From Histomonas meleagridis (Eukaryota > Parabasalia > Tritrichomonadida > Dientamoebidae): DNA of 64,000 nucleotides. The notes beneath the pieces were generated by a model, which had not been told where the DNA came from, made no database searches, and was given only the letters and a program-made list of their open reading frames with translations. Made by a program: the position numbers and the translations under genes. Numbering within the stretch: position 1 is the first letter of the stretch; each line of letters opens with the position of its first letter. This document shows, one piece after another, positions 54,049-63,416 of this stretch. The stretch lies in the NCBI GenBank assembly GCA_020186115.1, contig WSYJ01000036.1, positions 496,001 through 560,000 on the forward strand, given 5' to 3'.

Positions 54049-54120
54049 GCTTTGGTAGCTCAATCGGCAGAGCGCAGGTCTCATAATCCTGAGGTCGTGG
54101 GTTCGAGCCCCATCCAAAGC
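54049..54120 (+). tRNA. tRNA-Met (CAT), elongator type
   Basis: Seventy-two bases with acceptor GCTTTGG/CCAAAGC, a D-arm with TAGCTCAATCGGCAGAGC, an anticodon arm with loop CTCATAA, and a T-arm with GGTTCGAGCC. It has elongator features rather than the initiator A1-U72 pair. Nearby T runs could end Pol III transcription. The region just 3' carries a decayed retroelement. Confidence 0.95.
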
Positions 54121-54179
54121 AAAATGGATCATTTTTTGTTTTTTTTCCCCTGAAAATGCAGCTATGTGCTCGCAGGAAG

Positions 54180-56442
54180 GAAACATAAGTCCTCAGCCAG
54201 GAGGGATACGAATTTGAGAATCCACTAGATCGATTATCATCTAATGATTCAGAAGATCTTTTGACTTTACCTACCCCAGTTGACTCTACTCCTTCTCTCG
54301 CACATTCTACACCCTTAGGAGCATCGATATCTCCAAAACTTGGCCCCAAAGTTTTGGAATAAGATATCATCTACGCCGCTGATAAAACCACTTTTGACCA
54401 TCTCAAAAACCTTCCAAATGTTAGACTATATAAAGAACTTTTTCTTAGAAAACCGGAAATTCTTGACCCTGATCTTTTAAATTCTGAAGATTCCGATGAT
54501 TCCTCTGAATTTTCTTCTAAAAAGACAAATAGCAGCGAGATTCAGTCACAAAACGATCAATCTTTAGAATTCACAGATAATTCTCTTAGAAATCCAGAAG
54601 ATGATGACGATGAAAATCCAATTCAATTCAATGTTAACATTCAGACAGTCGATGAAGTCAATGAACAAGAAGATATTTTAAATAAAGTTATCAACAAGCT
54701 CAAAACAATCACAGATATCAAAAAACTCAAAGAATACATTGATACGCTCAACCAATCAGTTTATGACAACTATTCAGATTTTGATATAATGGAATTTAAA
54801 TCAGCATATGATTCTGAGGAACTGGTTCCCACGAAATCTAAATTCTAAAAACACAGTCAAAATGTTAAACAATAACCAACTTCAATTTTATAATGACAAA
54901 TGTAACAAATGGAGAAGTAAATATCGAAACCAGAACGTTAGTTTCAAAAGATTAAACAAAGCACAACGAAAAACTATTCAGCCCCAATTTTAATCAATTT
55001 AATATTAAATTCGATGAGAAACAAATCATAAGAATAAAAACTATATTTATATCAAAATAAAATTATTGAAATCGACAATAATTGATTACATTTATAAAAT
55101 TATAGATATTATTAATACACATCAAGAAGATTTAAACAATAACCAAAACGCATTAAATGTTATTGTCAATATTAAAGAAGGTTTAATCAAATCATTAAGT
55201 AAATATAGTCAAGATGATTCAAAAAACATATTTAATATTCGATCAGTTGAAGATATAGACAATTTAATTAATGAAAACAAAGAACATCAGGAAGAAAGAT
55301 TTAAATCGATTATAATAACAATACTTAGAAATTATATTGATAAATTAAACACAAATGATATAAAAGGACATGAAAAACTACGTAAATTATATGATGAAAA
55401 TTCTAAAAGATGTGTTCGATGAAAATTATTAGCCAATACAATACCTTCATGTGATATACCAATCGAACAACTCGAAAAACATTTCAATAATGAATGGGCT
55501 AATAAAGAACATATTATAGAAGATTATACATGAAATTTACCTAAACTTTTATCTAATAAAGACAATAAATTTATTATTTATTATATTACAGTTGAAAAGA
55601 ATATCATTAATCCAATTAAAATTATAGACAATTTATTTGCATGTGGTCCAAATGAGATTCCTAATTCTGTTTGGAAAAGTAATCCAATAAATACAGCGAT
55701 TTTATTATCTCTAATTATTAAACGCATTATTAAATTTTAAAGAATACCAGAACAATGGTAACGATCCAAAACTATTCTAATATTCAAGAAAGATGACCCA
55801 TCAATATCAAAGAATTGGAGATCAATAAGTATTTCAGATACAATTTACAGAATATTTACTACATCATTAGCAGATAGTATCCAAATAGTGAACAAATCAA
55901 AACATATTTTCTCACCACAACAAAAAGGATTTATTAAAGGTTGTAATGGTTGCACTGAACATACAGTCACAGCCAATGAATTAATATCTGATGCTTATAG
56001 GAAAAATAGGAATATTATCATTACAACTCTAGACTTTGCTAATGCATTCGGTTCAATTCCACATAAATTAATCTTTAATAATATGAAACAATTAGGCTAT
56101 AACAATAATTTAATCGAAATTATTCATTCTATGTATCAAAATATTTCCACAAACATTGTTATCAATGGAATCAAATCAAATGATATCAGAATAAGAAGAG
56201 GAGTCAGACAAGGATGTCCTCTATCGCCTCTTTTATTTAATCTTTGTCTCGAACCGTTAATTAGAAATATTAATGGAGAAAGGAATAGAACAGATATTTA
56301 TATTCAAGAATTAAATGATAATATTAATATGAGAATTCAAGTATATGCAGATGATGTAATGTTAATCTCAGATGAACGAGAAAAAATGGTAGAATCAATT
56401 AATACTACAACAAAATATTGTAATTATGCTAAAATACAATAA
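54180..56442 (+). mobile_element. decayed non-LTR retrotransposon with reverse transcriptase
   Basis: Starting about 60 bases after tRNA-Met, a Ser/Asp-rich frame runs (with one stop at 54359) to 54846, typical of an ORF1 or N-terminal region. Several frames later the reverse transcriptase appears from about 55600: ACGPNEIPNSVWK (equivalent to APGPDGI), KNWRSIS, KGFIKGCNGCTEH, TLDFANAFGS, RRGVRQGCPLSPLLFN and the catalytic YADD at about 56346. Nonsense codons (TGA twice for Trp, TAA twice for Lys) and frame shifts show decay. The copy ends inside the thumb region near 56442, without an endonuclease. The motifs suggest an R2/CRE-like non-LTR clade. Exact ends are uncertain. Confidence 0.75.
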
Positions 56443-57000
56443 GCACCACAAAAATGCCAATCATTTTGAGGGAGTGTGCTAACTGTACCTAATTTGTACC
56501 CACTTTTTGGGATTCCCACAATTCTCCACTTTTTGATTGTGATGTAATGACAACCGCCGAAAAAACAATTTTTTTAAAATTCCAAAAAATCCAAAAATTA
56601 AAAGTTAAAAATTTATATTTTTTATACCAAACTGTAATAAATTATGCAAGGAAAGACGTAAATGCACTATTAATTTCATATAAACCCTAATTTTGATGAA
56701 ATTATTGAGCATTAAAAATTTTATTTCTATTTTCAAAATTTATACATATGGTTAAATTCCCCCCCCATCTATCAAAACATATAAGCTTCAAATTTTATTA
56801 AAAAAATTGATTCTATGTTGATAAAAATAATAACTTATTTTAAATTTTTTTAATGTTTCGACTTTTTGTATGATGTAAAATATTTCAGAATAATATTTTG
56901 ACTTCAAAAGTGGCATCTTTGTGATTTCAATTGAAAAACGTTTACATTAAAAATAGTTGTTACGAAGTTTGGAAATTATAACAACGATTAATTATATTAA
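56443..57000. other. intergenic between retroelement and ankyrin units
   Basis: About 560 AT-rich bases with an eight-base C run near 56760. No gene is visible. GTACCTAATTTGTACC (near 56490) resembles a stretch near 10530 but is too short to call a repeat. Confidence 0.4.
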
Positions 57001-57010
57001 TGCTAAAGAT

Positions 57011-57378
57011 ATTTATTTGTTTTATTTAATATTTATTTTAATAATTTGATATTTCAAAATAATATTTGGAAATTATTTAAATTATTTAGAACAGCACTTA
57101 TGAAAGCATCTTCAAATGGTCGTACAGAAATAGTTAAATTACTTCTTGAACAAGAGAATATTGATATCGATGCTAAAAATATTTTTTTGTTTTATTTAAA
57201 GTATTTTTAAAAAATATGAAATTTCATATAAACATTTGGAATTACTTATAAACATATAAAACAGCGCTTATGATAGCATCAGAAAAGAAAAATGCAGAAA
57301 TTATTCGATTATTTGCAGACAAAATTCAACATCATAAATGTGACGACATAATAAAATTAAAAGATTCTCAAGGATAAA
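57011..57378 (+). repeat. ankyrin units with the same 80-nt spacers, second locus
   Basis: A plus-strand copy of the 170-bp module of the 5.6-7.4 kb array: spacer 57011-57090, ankyrin unit 57091-57180 (TALMKASSNGRTEIVKLLLE), spacer 57181-57260, then a shorter diverging unit from 57261 to a stop at 57378. Both spacers are exactly 80 nt and lack GT...AG borders. There is no visible DUF3447 head, so it is a fragment. Confidence 0.8.
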
Positions 57379-57392
57379 AAAGGTAATATTTA

Positions 57393-57629
<237 letters not shown>

Positions 57630-57768
57630 CTATTCTTAAAGCATATTTCATTGTATAATTTTCATATAATTTGATGATAATTTTTGTGAAAAAAATGATG
57701 AAAAATTCATAACAACAAAAAATTATTTTCTATTCATAGTATTATTTACTCTTAATGGATATCTATGT

Positions 57769-57860
57769 ACCGTTTATAGTTTCTATTAGACATTTATTTC
57801 TTTGATAAAATTTTATGAAATTACGCACGTTAAGCGAAAACCGTAGAAACTATAAACGGT
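57769..57860. promoter_or_regulatory. 17-bp perfect inverted repeat before SF1
   Basis: ACCGTTTATAGTTTCTA at 57769-57785 and TAGAAACTATAAACGGT at 57844-57860 are exact reverse complements, 58 bases apart. Each outer end contains the ACCGTTT/AAACGGT motif. The right arm ends 14 bases before the ATG at 57875. It could be a paired promoter site, a hairpin in the leader, or the remnant of a tiny insertion, though no target duplication is seen. Confidence 0.6.
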
Positions 57861-57874
57861 TTTCTGCAACCAAA

Positions 57875-58834
57875 ATGAAAAAAGAGCAAAAATGGAGCAG
57901 AAGAGGCGAAAGACTAAATATGCCAAATGTTCCATGTATTTTGCCTCCTGGCACGAAAGGGCCTCTTCTTCATGGGATATTACTTCGTGCAAAGCTTGAA
58001 GAAATTCAATATCAGTTAGCTAATCTCGAGAAAGAAACACCAAACATTGTTACGCATGAAAAGGAATTACAGAAAGAAAATACAATATCTTATAATTCGA
58101 GTGGATATCGTAATGATAATAATCGAAATCAAATAAGAGCTCGTGATTTTTTATTTAAAGAAAGAAAAAATTTAATTGGATCTATTGATAGTATATTTCC
58201 TGCGTTCCGTATCCCTGCCTCACTTCGAATTGCCTACACAAAATGTACTCGTAAATTTTATCTTAGTTCTCCAAACATGATTGGCTTTATTATTGGACCG
58301 CGTGGCGAATCACTACGTGCTCTTGAGAACGAATTTCAAGTCCGTATTTCTATTCGTGGGCAAGGCTCAACATTAAATGCGAAACATGAATCATCATATC
58401 CCAAAAACAATGATGAAGAGCCATTACATGCATTAATTGAGGGTGACACTGAGGGTAAGATAGATGAATGTGTAAAGAAGCTTGAAGTCCTCTGTAAACC
58501 GGTTCCTGATAGCGAAAACGAAATCAAAAAGCAGCAGCTAAGGCATTTGGCAATGCTTAACGGTGTCGTATCGGCGGAGTCTGCTTTTTCAGAGGAATTC
58601 GGTAAAAAATCAGACAAACCGCCGTGGTACGACGATACACTCAATTTTGTGAAGTCGTCAGAACTTGATGACGTTGTAAAGGAAGTAAGCATGATCGCAC
58701 AAGATGATAAAAATATAAATACAGAAATTAATGAAAAAAGTAATGAAGATTATAGGTTCCAAAGATTTTTAATCGATTTAACCGAAAGAGATATATCTGC
58801 ATTGGTACCTGAACCTAAAATTCCTGGACTTTAA
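57875..58834 (+). CDS. SF1: splicing factor 1 / branchpoint-binding protein
   Basis: A 319-residue protein if started at ATG 57875. An in-frame ATG 60 bases earlier lies inside a motif-rich inverted repeat, so the later start fits the promoter better. The head has the SF1 helix-hairpin type N-terminus (EQKWSRRGERL, then LPPGTKGPLLHGILLRAKLEEIQYQL). The KH-QUA2 region is at about 125-240: GFIIGPRGESLRALE loop, EPLHALIEGDTEG, and KKQQLRHLAMLNG. SF1 binds the intron branch-site region early in splicing. No zinc knuckle is visible after the KH domain. Its presence shows a spliceosomal intron system operates here. Confidence 0.88.
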   Translation: MKKEQKWSRRGERLNMPNVPCILPPGTKGPLLHGILLRAKLEEIQYQLANLEKETPNIVTHEKELQKENTISYNSSGYRNDNNRNQIRARDFLFKERKNLIGSIDSIFPAFRIPASLRIAYTKCTRKFYLSSPNMIGFIIGPRGESLRALENEFQVRISIRGQGSTLNAKHESSYPKNNDEEPLHALIEGDTEGKIDECVKKLEVLCKPVPDSENEIKKQQLRHLAMLNGVVSAESAFSEEFGKKSDKPPWYDDTLNFVKSSELDDVVKEVSMIAQDDKNINTEINEKSNEDYRFQRFLIDLTERDISALVPEPKIPGL

Positions 58835-59000
58835 AAACGTGTGTAATAAAATAGAGTTGGTTAAGCTTTTGAAATTCGGAAAATTGCATCATCTTTTGCA
58901 ACACAACCTACAATTCATTTCACTAAAGTTTGAGCATATTTTGTTAATAAACTATTCAATTTTCAAAGGAACGATATATTTTTGTTAGGTCAGACAATAA

Positions 59001-59016
59001 AAAACCGTTCGGTTTT
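59001..59016. promoter_or_regulatory. AAAACCG-TT-CGGTTTT palindrome before the reductase gene
   Basis: Seven-base arms with a two-base centre at 59001-59016, 61 bases upstream of ATG 59077. Both arms carry the ACCG/CGGT core of the motif seen before other genes. Confidence 0.5.
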
Positions 59017-59076
59017 AACTTTTTAAATGCATGGAGGATTTCGAATTGAGCGCTGGATATCTTTGTTCACTTTAAA

Positions 59077-59788
59077 ATGAGCAAACCTTATGTTATATGC
59101 CATATGCTGACTACGTTGGATGGTAAAATCGCAGGCCCTTTCATGAAGGATCCTGCTGCTAAACCATGCGCTGTTTTGTTCGAAGAAACACGTACACGTG
59201 ATTACAAACTCAATGCATGGTGTTACGGACGTATAACTACAGATGAATCATATACCAAAGGTGAAAAACCAGAACTTGATGAAAATGCTCCTCAAGTTCC
59301 TGAGGGAGATTTTGTTGCCAAAGATAATTGCGATGTATTTTGTATCTATCGATATTCCCGGTGGTCTTGGATGGAAAAGTAACACAATTAAGCATGGAAA
59401 ACGTCCAGAAGCACATATTATCGAAGTATTAGGCGAAGATGCTCCAAATTCATATCGTGCTTTCTTACGAAAACTTGGAATTTCTTACATCATTGCCGGG
59501 AAAGAGCACATGGATTGTCCTTTAGCTATGACTAAGCTTAAGAACTTGTTCCACATTGATACATTAATGGTATCAGGTGGTGGATACATTAACTATACAT
59601 ATCTTCACGCTGGAATGATTGATGAATTAAGTATAATTCTTTCGCCTATAGCAGATGGCGAAAATAATACTGTAACTCTCTTCGAAAAATCAGATTTTAT
59701 GGAATCTAAGACATTTACATTTACTTTGAAGAGCGTCGAGAAACTCGAAAACAATTGTGTGTGGCTCAGGTACATGGTTAATAAATAA
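59077..59788 (+). pseudogene. RibD C-terminal (DHFR-like) reductase gene with one frameshift
   Basis: The first frame (59077-59382) begins at ATG with PYVICHMLTTLDGKIAG, the RibD reductase start. The second (to 59788) continues from VSIDIPGGLGW through GISYIIAGKE, LMVSGGGYINY and LSIILSPIADG. They join by one base change at a TTTT run near 59340. The full product is about 236 residues, typical of stand-alone reductases related to 5-amino-6-(5-phosphoribosylamino)uracil reductase and DHFR. They use NADPH. Trichomonads are not expected to make riboflavin, so the natural substrate is unclear. The gene may come from bacteria. It is a recent pseudogene, or an assembly indel. Confidence 0.75.
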
Positions 59789-60242
59789 AAAAATTTTAAT
59801 TATTATCTTTTTTACTTCTAACAATTGTGGAACCACTACAAATCATTTGCACTTCATGCTTCTGTATGTTATCTGCATTTACACCAAAATCCATTTTTTG
59901 TATCTTCAATTTTTCTTTATATAACAAGAAAAAATACTATCAGAATGAAGGTTTTAAGAATGAATTACAGTATTATCCTGCTAAAATTTATACAAAAGTT
60001 ATACTCTTACAGTGTTTAAACAATCAAGTTAAAGAAATTTTTGAAATATCTTCATGTGTTTCTCCATTCCTTTGGTAGAAGTTTCGAAGAAAATTCAAAC
60101 AATTTTATTTACACCTTTTTTCATGTAATGTTAGGAAATAATGGAAATATTTAACTAATTATTTCGACCGAAATAACAAAAATGAAAAGTAAAATTTTAC
60201 AAATTTTTCATATATCAAAAAGAATATTTTTCGTATTTATTA
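59789..60242. other. intergenic with possible coding remnant
   Basis: Two overlapping short frames near 59825-60078 look protein-like (for example NNQVKEIFEISSCVSPFLW), but start at non-ATG codons. A decayed fragment is possible. No domain is recognised. Confidence 0.3.
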
Positions 60243-60938
60243 TTATTGTTCTATATTCGCCAAAGCAAACATTTCCTTTTCGTCGTTAATAATTCCGAGT
60301 ATACAGTTACTTACCATACTTGGAATATGCGCATCGATATATCTCAAACATGGGACCAGTTGCCAATTGTTATCATTATTTCTAATTAAGAAAGCAAATA
60401 TCAAACCTGTTTTTTGTTGTTGTTTCGACAATGGCAAATAAGTCAATTCGAAGTTATTCTTTGCATCAGTGATCCTTAGAAATCCTCCTTTGATACTTTC
60501 GAACGTAACTTTTTTATATGATGTTACAGTTATCGCAATAATTTTAACTTCTTTTGGTAACTTATTTAATTGTATAGTTATAACTTCATCATCACCAATA
60601 GCATCGCCTTTTTTATTATCGCCGGAATGTTTGATCAATCCATTTAACGCTGTCAAATGTTCATAATTAACTTTCGCTAATTCTAAATATATATCTTTTT
60701 CTTGCTTGTAAATTATACACGCTCCATCTAAATCTGTTTTTGTATCCCATCCAAGACATATGGAAATTGTTTCGGGAACATCGACATGATGAAAAGCGGC
60801 TGCAGACAAAAGAGTCATTTTAGTGCCTTGGTAAATTGTAAGGCGACGACAGAAATTCTTGTCGGGAGAAATGGTACGTGCGACAATGGCTGACAAGTCA
60901 TCAAATGAATTAGATGGTTGATTGAAAGAATTTACATC
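60243..60938 (-). pseudogene. TerD-domain segment downstream of an in-frame TAA
   Basis: This frame is continuous with the C2 gene upstream, with only the TAA at 60941-60939 between them. After a Ser/Asn-rich linker, a TerD (tellurium-resistance type) fold follows: SICLGWDTKTDLDGAC (Ca-binding loop), DDEVITIQLNKLP, and a GGFLRI-FELTYLP strand pair. The first codon after the linker usable without the C2 part is a TTG. TerD domains bind calcium and occur with C2 domains in stress-response or membrane proteins. It is expressed only if the stop is bypassed. Confidence 0.65.
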
Positions 60939-61808
60939 TTAAAAATTGACTTTGCCAGAATCAAAATGTAAAGTGATGGGACATGATGATATGGTACGTG
61001 GACTAACATGGATGGTTGAAGTGTTGATAACTTTATATGAATCTGGAGATTTAATCTGGACATATTTATTCTTCTTGAATTCTTCGGCACCAGCAATGTT
61101 GAGTGTAATATCTCCATCATAGTCCGACGAGTGGATGTAAAAGACTATGAAACTTTCGGTTTTGGGAATGTTTTTGATTAAAAATTTTATAACGGTAGTA
61201 AACCCTGTTGGACCATAGTGGTCTGGTCCATCTGAGACTTGACACCATGACCTTTGTGTAGTGTCGCTACTTGTAAGTGGATATGAGTTTACTTGATCTG
61301 TTATTATGTATTGGAATGCGGTTAGATTAACAGGACTAACACCTTTAGGAGTAGTGGCTGGCACTGGGTATGTAAGGTATACATAAAGAGTTGTGAAAGT
61401 TTTGAAGTTTGGATCAGATGGAAAGTTTTCAGTGGGCAAACGATATTTGAAAACAATATTTGGTGGGCCTTTGGTGGCCTTTTGAACAGCAATAGGGAAT
61501 GTGAGTTCTTGGTCGTTGTTATCAAGAGTTAATGGAACATCAGCTGACCCAAGAAAATCATCTTTTGACATTCGGTCATAATCATAAATTTTCAAAGAAA
61601 GATCATCAACGCAAACAAATGGTATCTTCATTGTGTTGGAATAGTTCGAATCCCAAACTGGATCCAAAGTTTTAAACATTGTCTTTGTTTTAGCGAGATA
61701 ATATTCTTTACCTAATGCCTTTGATTGTACTCTAGTGTAAGGATCTGAGAGTCCATTAGGATCAGCACTCGGCAGATTTTCTGCAGAAGAAACCCAGAAA
61801 TCAATCAT
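60939..61808 (-). CDS. C2-domain protein, stop before a TerD domain
   Basis: A 289-residue frame from ATG. Residues 1-130 are a C2 domain: DFWVSSAENLPSADPNGLSDPY, with the DPNGLSDPY aspartate loop, and DYDRMSKDDFLG as the second loop. The Asp pattern should bind Ca2+. Residues 140-289 form a second beta-rich region that resembles another C2 or TerD-type strand set. The frame ends at a TAA that reads like a former CAA (Gln), after which a TerD domain continues in the same frame. In trichomonads a C2-TerD fusion is plausible as the ancestral form. Role: calcium-dependent membrane association. Confidence 0.8.
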   Translation of the reverse strand: MIDFWVSSAENLPSADPNGLSDPYTRVQSKALGKEYYLAKTKTMFKTLDPVWDSNYSNTMKIPFVCVDDLSLKIYDYDRMSKDDFLGSADVPLTLDNNDQELTFPIAVQKATKGPPNIVFKYRLPTENFPSDPNFKTFTTLYVYLTYPVPATTPKGVSPVNLTAFQYIITDQVNSYPLTSSDTTQRSWCQVSDGPDHYGPTGFTTVIKFLIKNIPKTESFIVFYIHSSDYDGDITLNIAGAEEFKKNKYVQIKSPDSYKVINTSTIHVSPRTISSCPITLHFDSGKVNF

Positions 61809-62411
61809 TGATTGGAAATTGACAACCGCCAGTTTTTTGTGAACAAATTTTTGGATTTGAATCGATTATTTTCTTTTTCAAAACAGTGTTTTGAAATTTG
61901 ACGCAATATTTTTCAGTCGTTAACTGTTCACTTGAGTTTTAAATTGTTTTTTCGACATTGAACAAAGTTTTTATCATTTTTAGATTCTTACATAAGCAGA
62001 TTGATCAACGCGAATATTTTTGTATATGAAAAACAAAAAATATGCATTTTTTGAAATAAATTTCAATAATCACCCATTATATTCCATTTGACTTTTAAAT
62101 ATGATTTTATTTACATTTTTTCAAAATCTACAAATACCTACCATATTAATTTAATAGTGTGAAAAAAAAAGTCATCTTTACTGTGCTATTGTCATCGAAA
62201 CTAAAAATTAAATTAATTTCATTTTGTGTTGTTAAATAACAGTAAAAATCAAAAAATACTGGAGTTTAGCTCTTTATTATTATATAATTTTGCAAAATCA
62301 TATAACATATTTCCAAATCATTTGTGATCTAATTCCATTTATATAATTACCAAATTTTTCAATTATATTTGATTTGTTTTAATTATTTCTTCTTCTTTAT
62401 TTTGAATTTTT
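61809..62411. other. AT-rich intergenic
   Basis: About 600 bases without a visible gene or fold. Confidence 0.5.
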
Positions 62412-62621
62412 TTAAATATTCAAAATATATATTGAATTTCGTCGAGAGTAAAATGCTGAATATACTAAATTATAGATAACAACATTAAAAGAAATTTGGA
62501 AATTTGGATCAAATAAACCCATTGTTTGTTGAACTGATAAATCTAGATTTTCTTTTTTAAGGCTAAATATGATTCGTTCGAGTGAATACAATATTACTGA
62601 ATCATTACTATGTCCATCCAC
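62412..62621 (-). pseudogene. DUF3447 N-terminal fragment
   Basis: The frame matches the start of the intact DUF3447 gene at 8397: LERIIFSLKKENLDLSVQQ compares with LEKVIINLNENNIDKSVEA, followed by NLVYSAFYS versus RLIYSAFLS. It then stops. It is a truncated copy that abuts an HMG-box remnant. Confidence 0.7.
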
Positions 62622-62751
62622 ATTTGGCCAACTTTTTTCATAAATTCTTTATGTAAAATATCTGGGTTCTCTTCTATGATCTTTGGACGAACTTCAGCTT
62701 GGAAGATAAGGTAACCTGACCATGCACTCTTTGGCTTGTCCATCCACATTT
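62596..62751 (-). pseudogene. HMG-box fragment
   Basis: A 51-codon frame from ATG, too short for ordinary ORF lists, encodes most of an HMG box: DKPKSAWSGYLIFQAEVRPK then IIEENPDILHKEFMKKVGQMW. The third helix is missing; the frame ends where DUF3447 fragment sequence begins, in another frame. HMG boxes bend DNA in chromatin. It is probably the 5' remnant of an HMGB-like gene cut by a rearrangement. It is divergent from eL42. Confidence 0.75.
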
Positions 62752-62902
62752 TCCTAATGTGAACTCATAATAATACTGTTATTTTTACCCAGATTTTACC
62801 CCTTTGGCGAGGTTTTAACAGTTTTGATCGGCTTACCTTTGAAACAGAAATGTCGTAAACGTCTTCTCAAAAGTGACGGGAGTTTGGTCCGCCTTTTTTG
62901 AA

Positions 62903-63217
62903 ATGGTACACTACCCAAAAACAAAGAAATTCTTCTGCAAATTCTGCAAGAAACACACCACAGTAAAGGTCACACAAGCAAGCCGTGGTGAAGAACGCAA
63001 AGTTGCCCTCGGTCGTCGTAGATATGATCGTAAGCAAGAAGGTTTTGTAGGTCGTGTTAAGCCATTCCTTCGTCGTAGCAAGAAAACATCAAAGAAGATT
63101 AGCCTTCGTTTCACATGCCAACAATGCAAGAAATCATCAATGTATTGTCTTGGTCGTCTCAGAAAATTCGAGTGGATGGTAGACAAGAAGAAGAAACACG
63201 CAGAGCCAACATGGTAA
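62903..63217 (+). CDS. RPL36A: large-subunit ribosomal protein eL42
   Basis: A 104-residue protein from ATG (MVHYPKTKKFF). The frame is open for 30 more bases upstream but has no ATG there. It carries the two CxxC pairs of the zinc fold (CKFC and CQQC), the ALGRRRYDRKQ-G-G motif and KKTSKKISLR, as in eL42 (also called L36A or L44). It lies near the 60S E site. Length (about 105) is typical. GGTCCGCC is found about 16 bases before the ATG. Confidence 0.95.
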   Translation: MVHYPKTKKFFCKFCKKHTTVKVTQASRGEERKVALGRRRYDRKQEGFVGRVKPFLRRSKKTSKKISLRFTCQQCKKSSMYCLGRLRKFEWMVDKKKKHAEPTW

Positions 63218-63416
63218 GCTTTGAATTTGCATAGTAAACATCGTTTTTTGGATCAATAAATTATCTCATACTTATTTTTGTCGTTATATTTCGAGTAGAT
63301 GATAATAACTGAAGTAAATTTATAATTAGAAATCCAAATTTCAAAATGCAAAAATTACGAAATAGAAAACAAAATGCGGACACATTAAATGTATAAAAAT
63401 ATATTTTACATACATT

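Noticed and set aside
54023..54370. A minus-strand frame across tRNA-Met that reads GWGSNPRPQDYET
   Set aside because: This is the familiar artefact of translating the antisense of a tRNA gene, not a protein.
57769..57860. The inverted repeat as ends of a 92-bp mobile element
   Set aside because: No target duplication flanks it, and it lies exactly where promoter motifs are expected.
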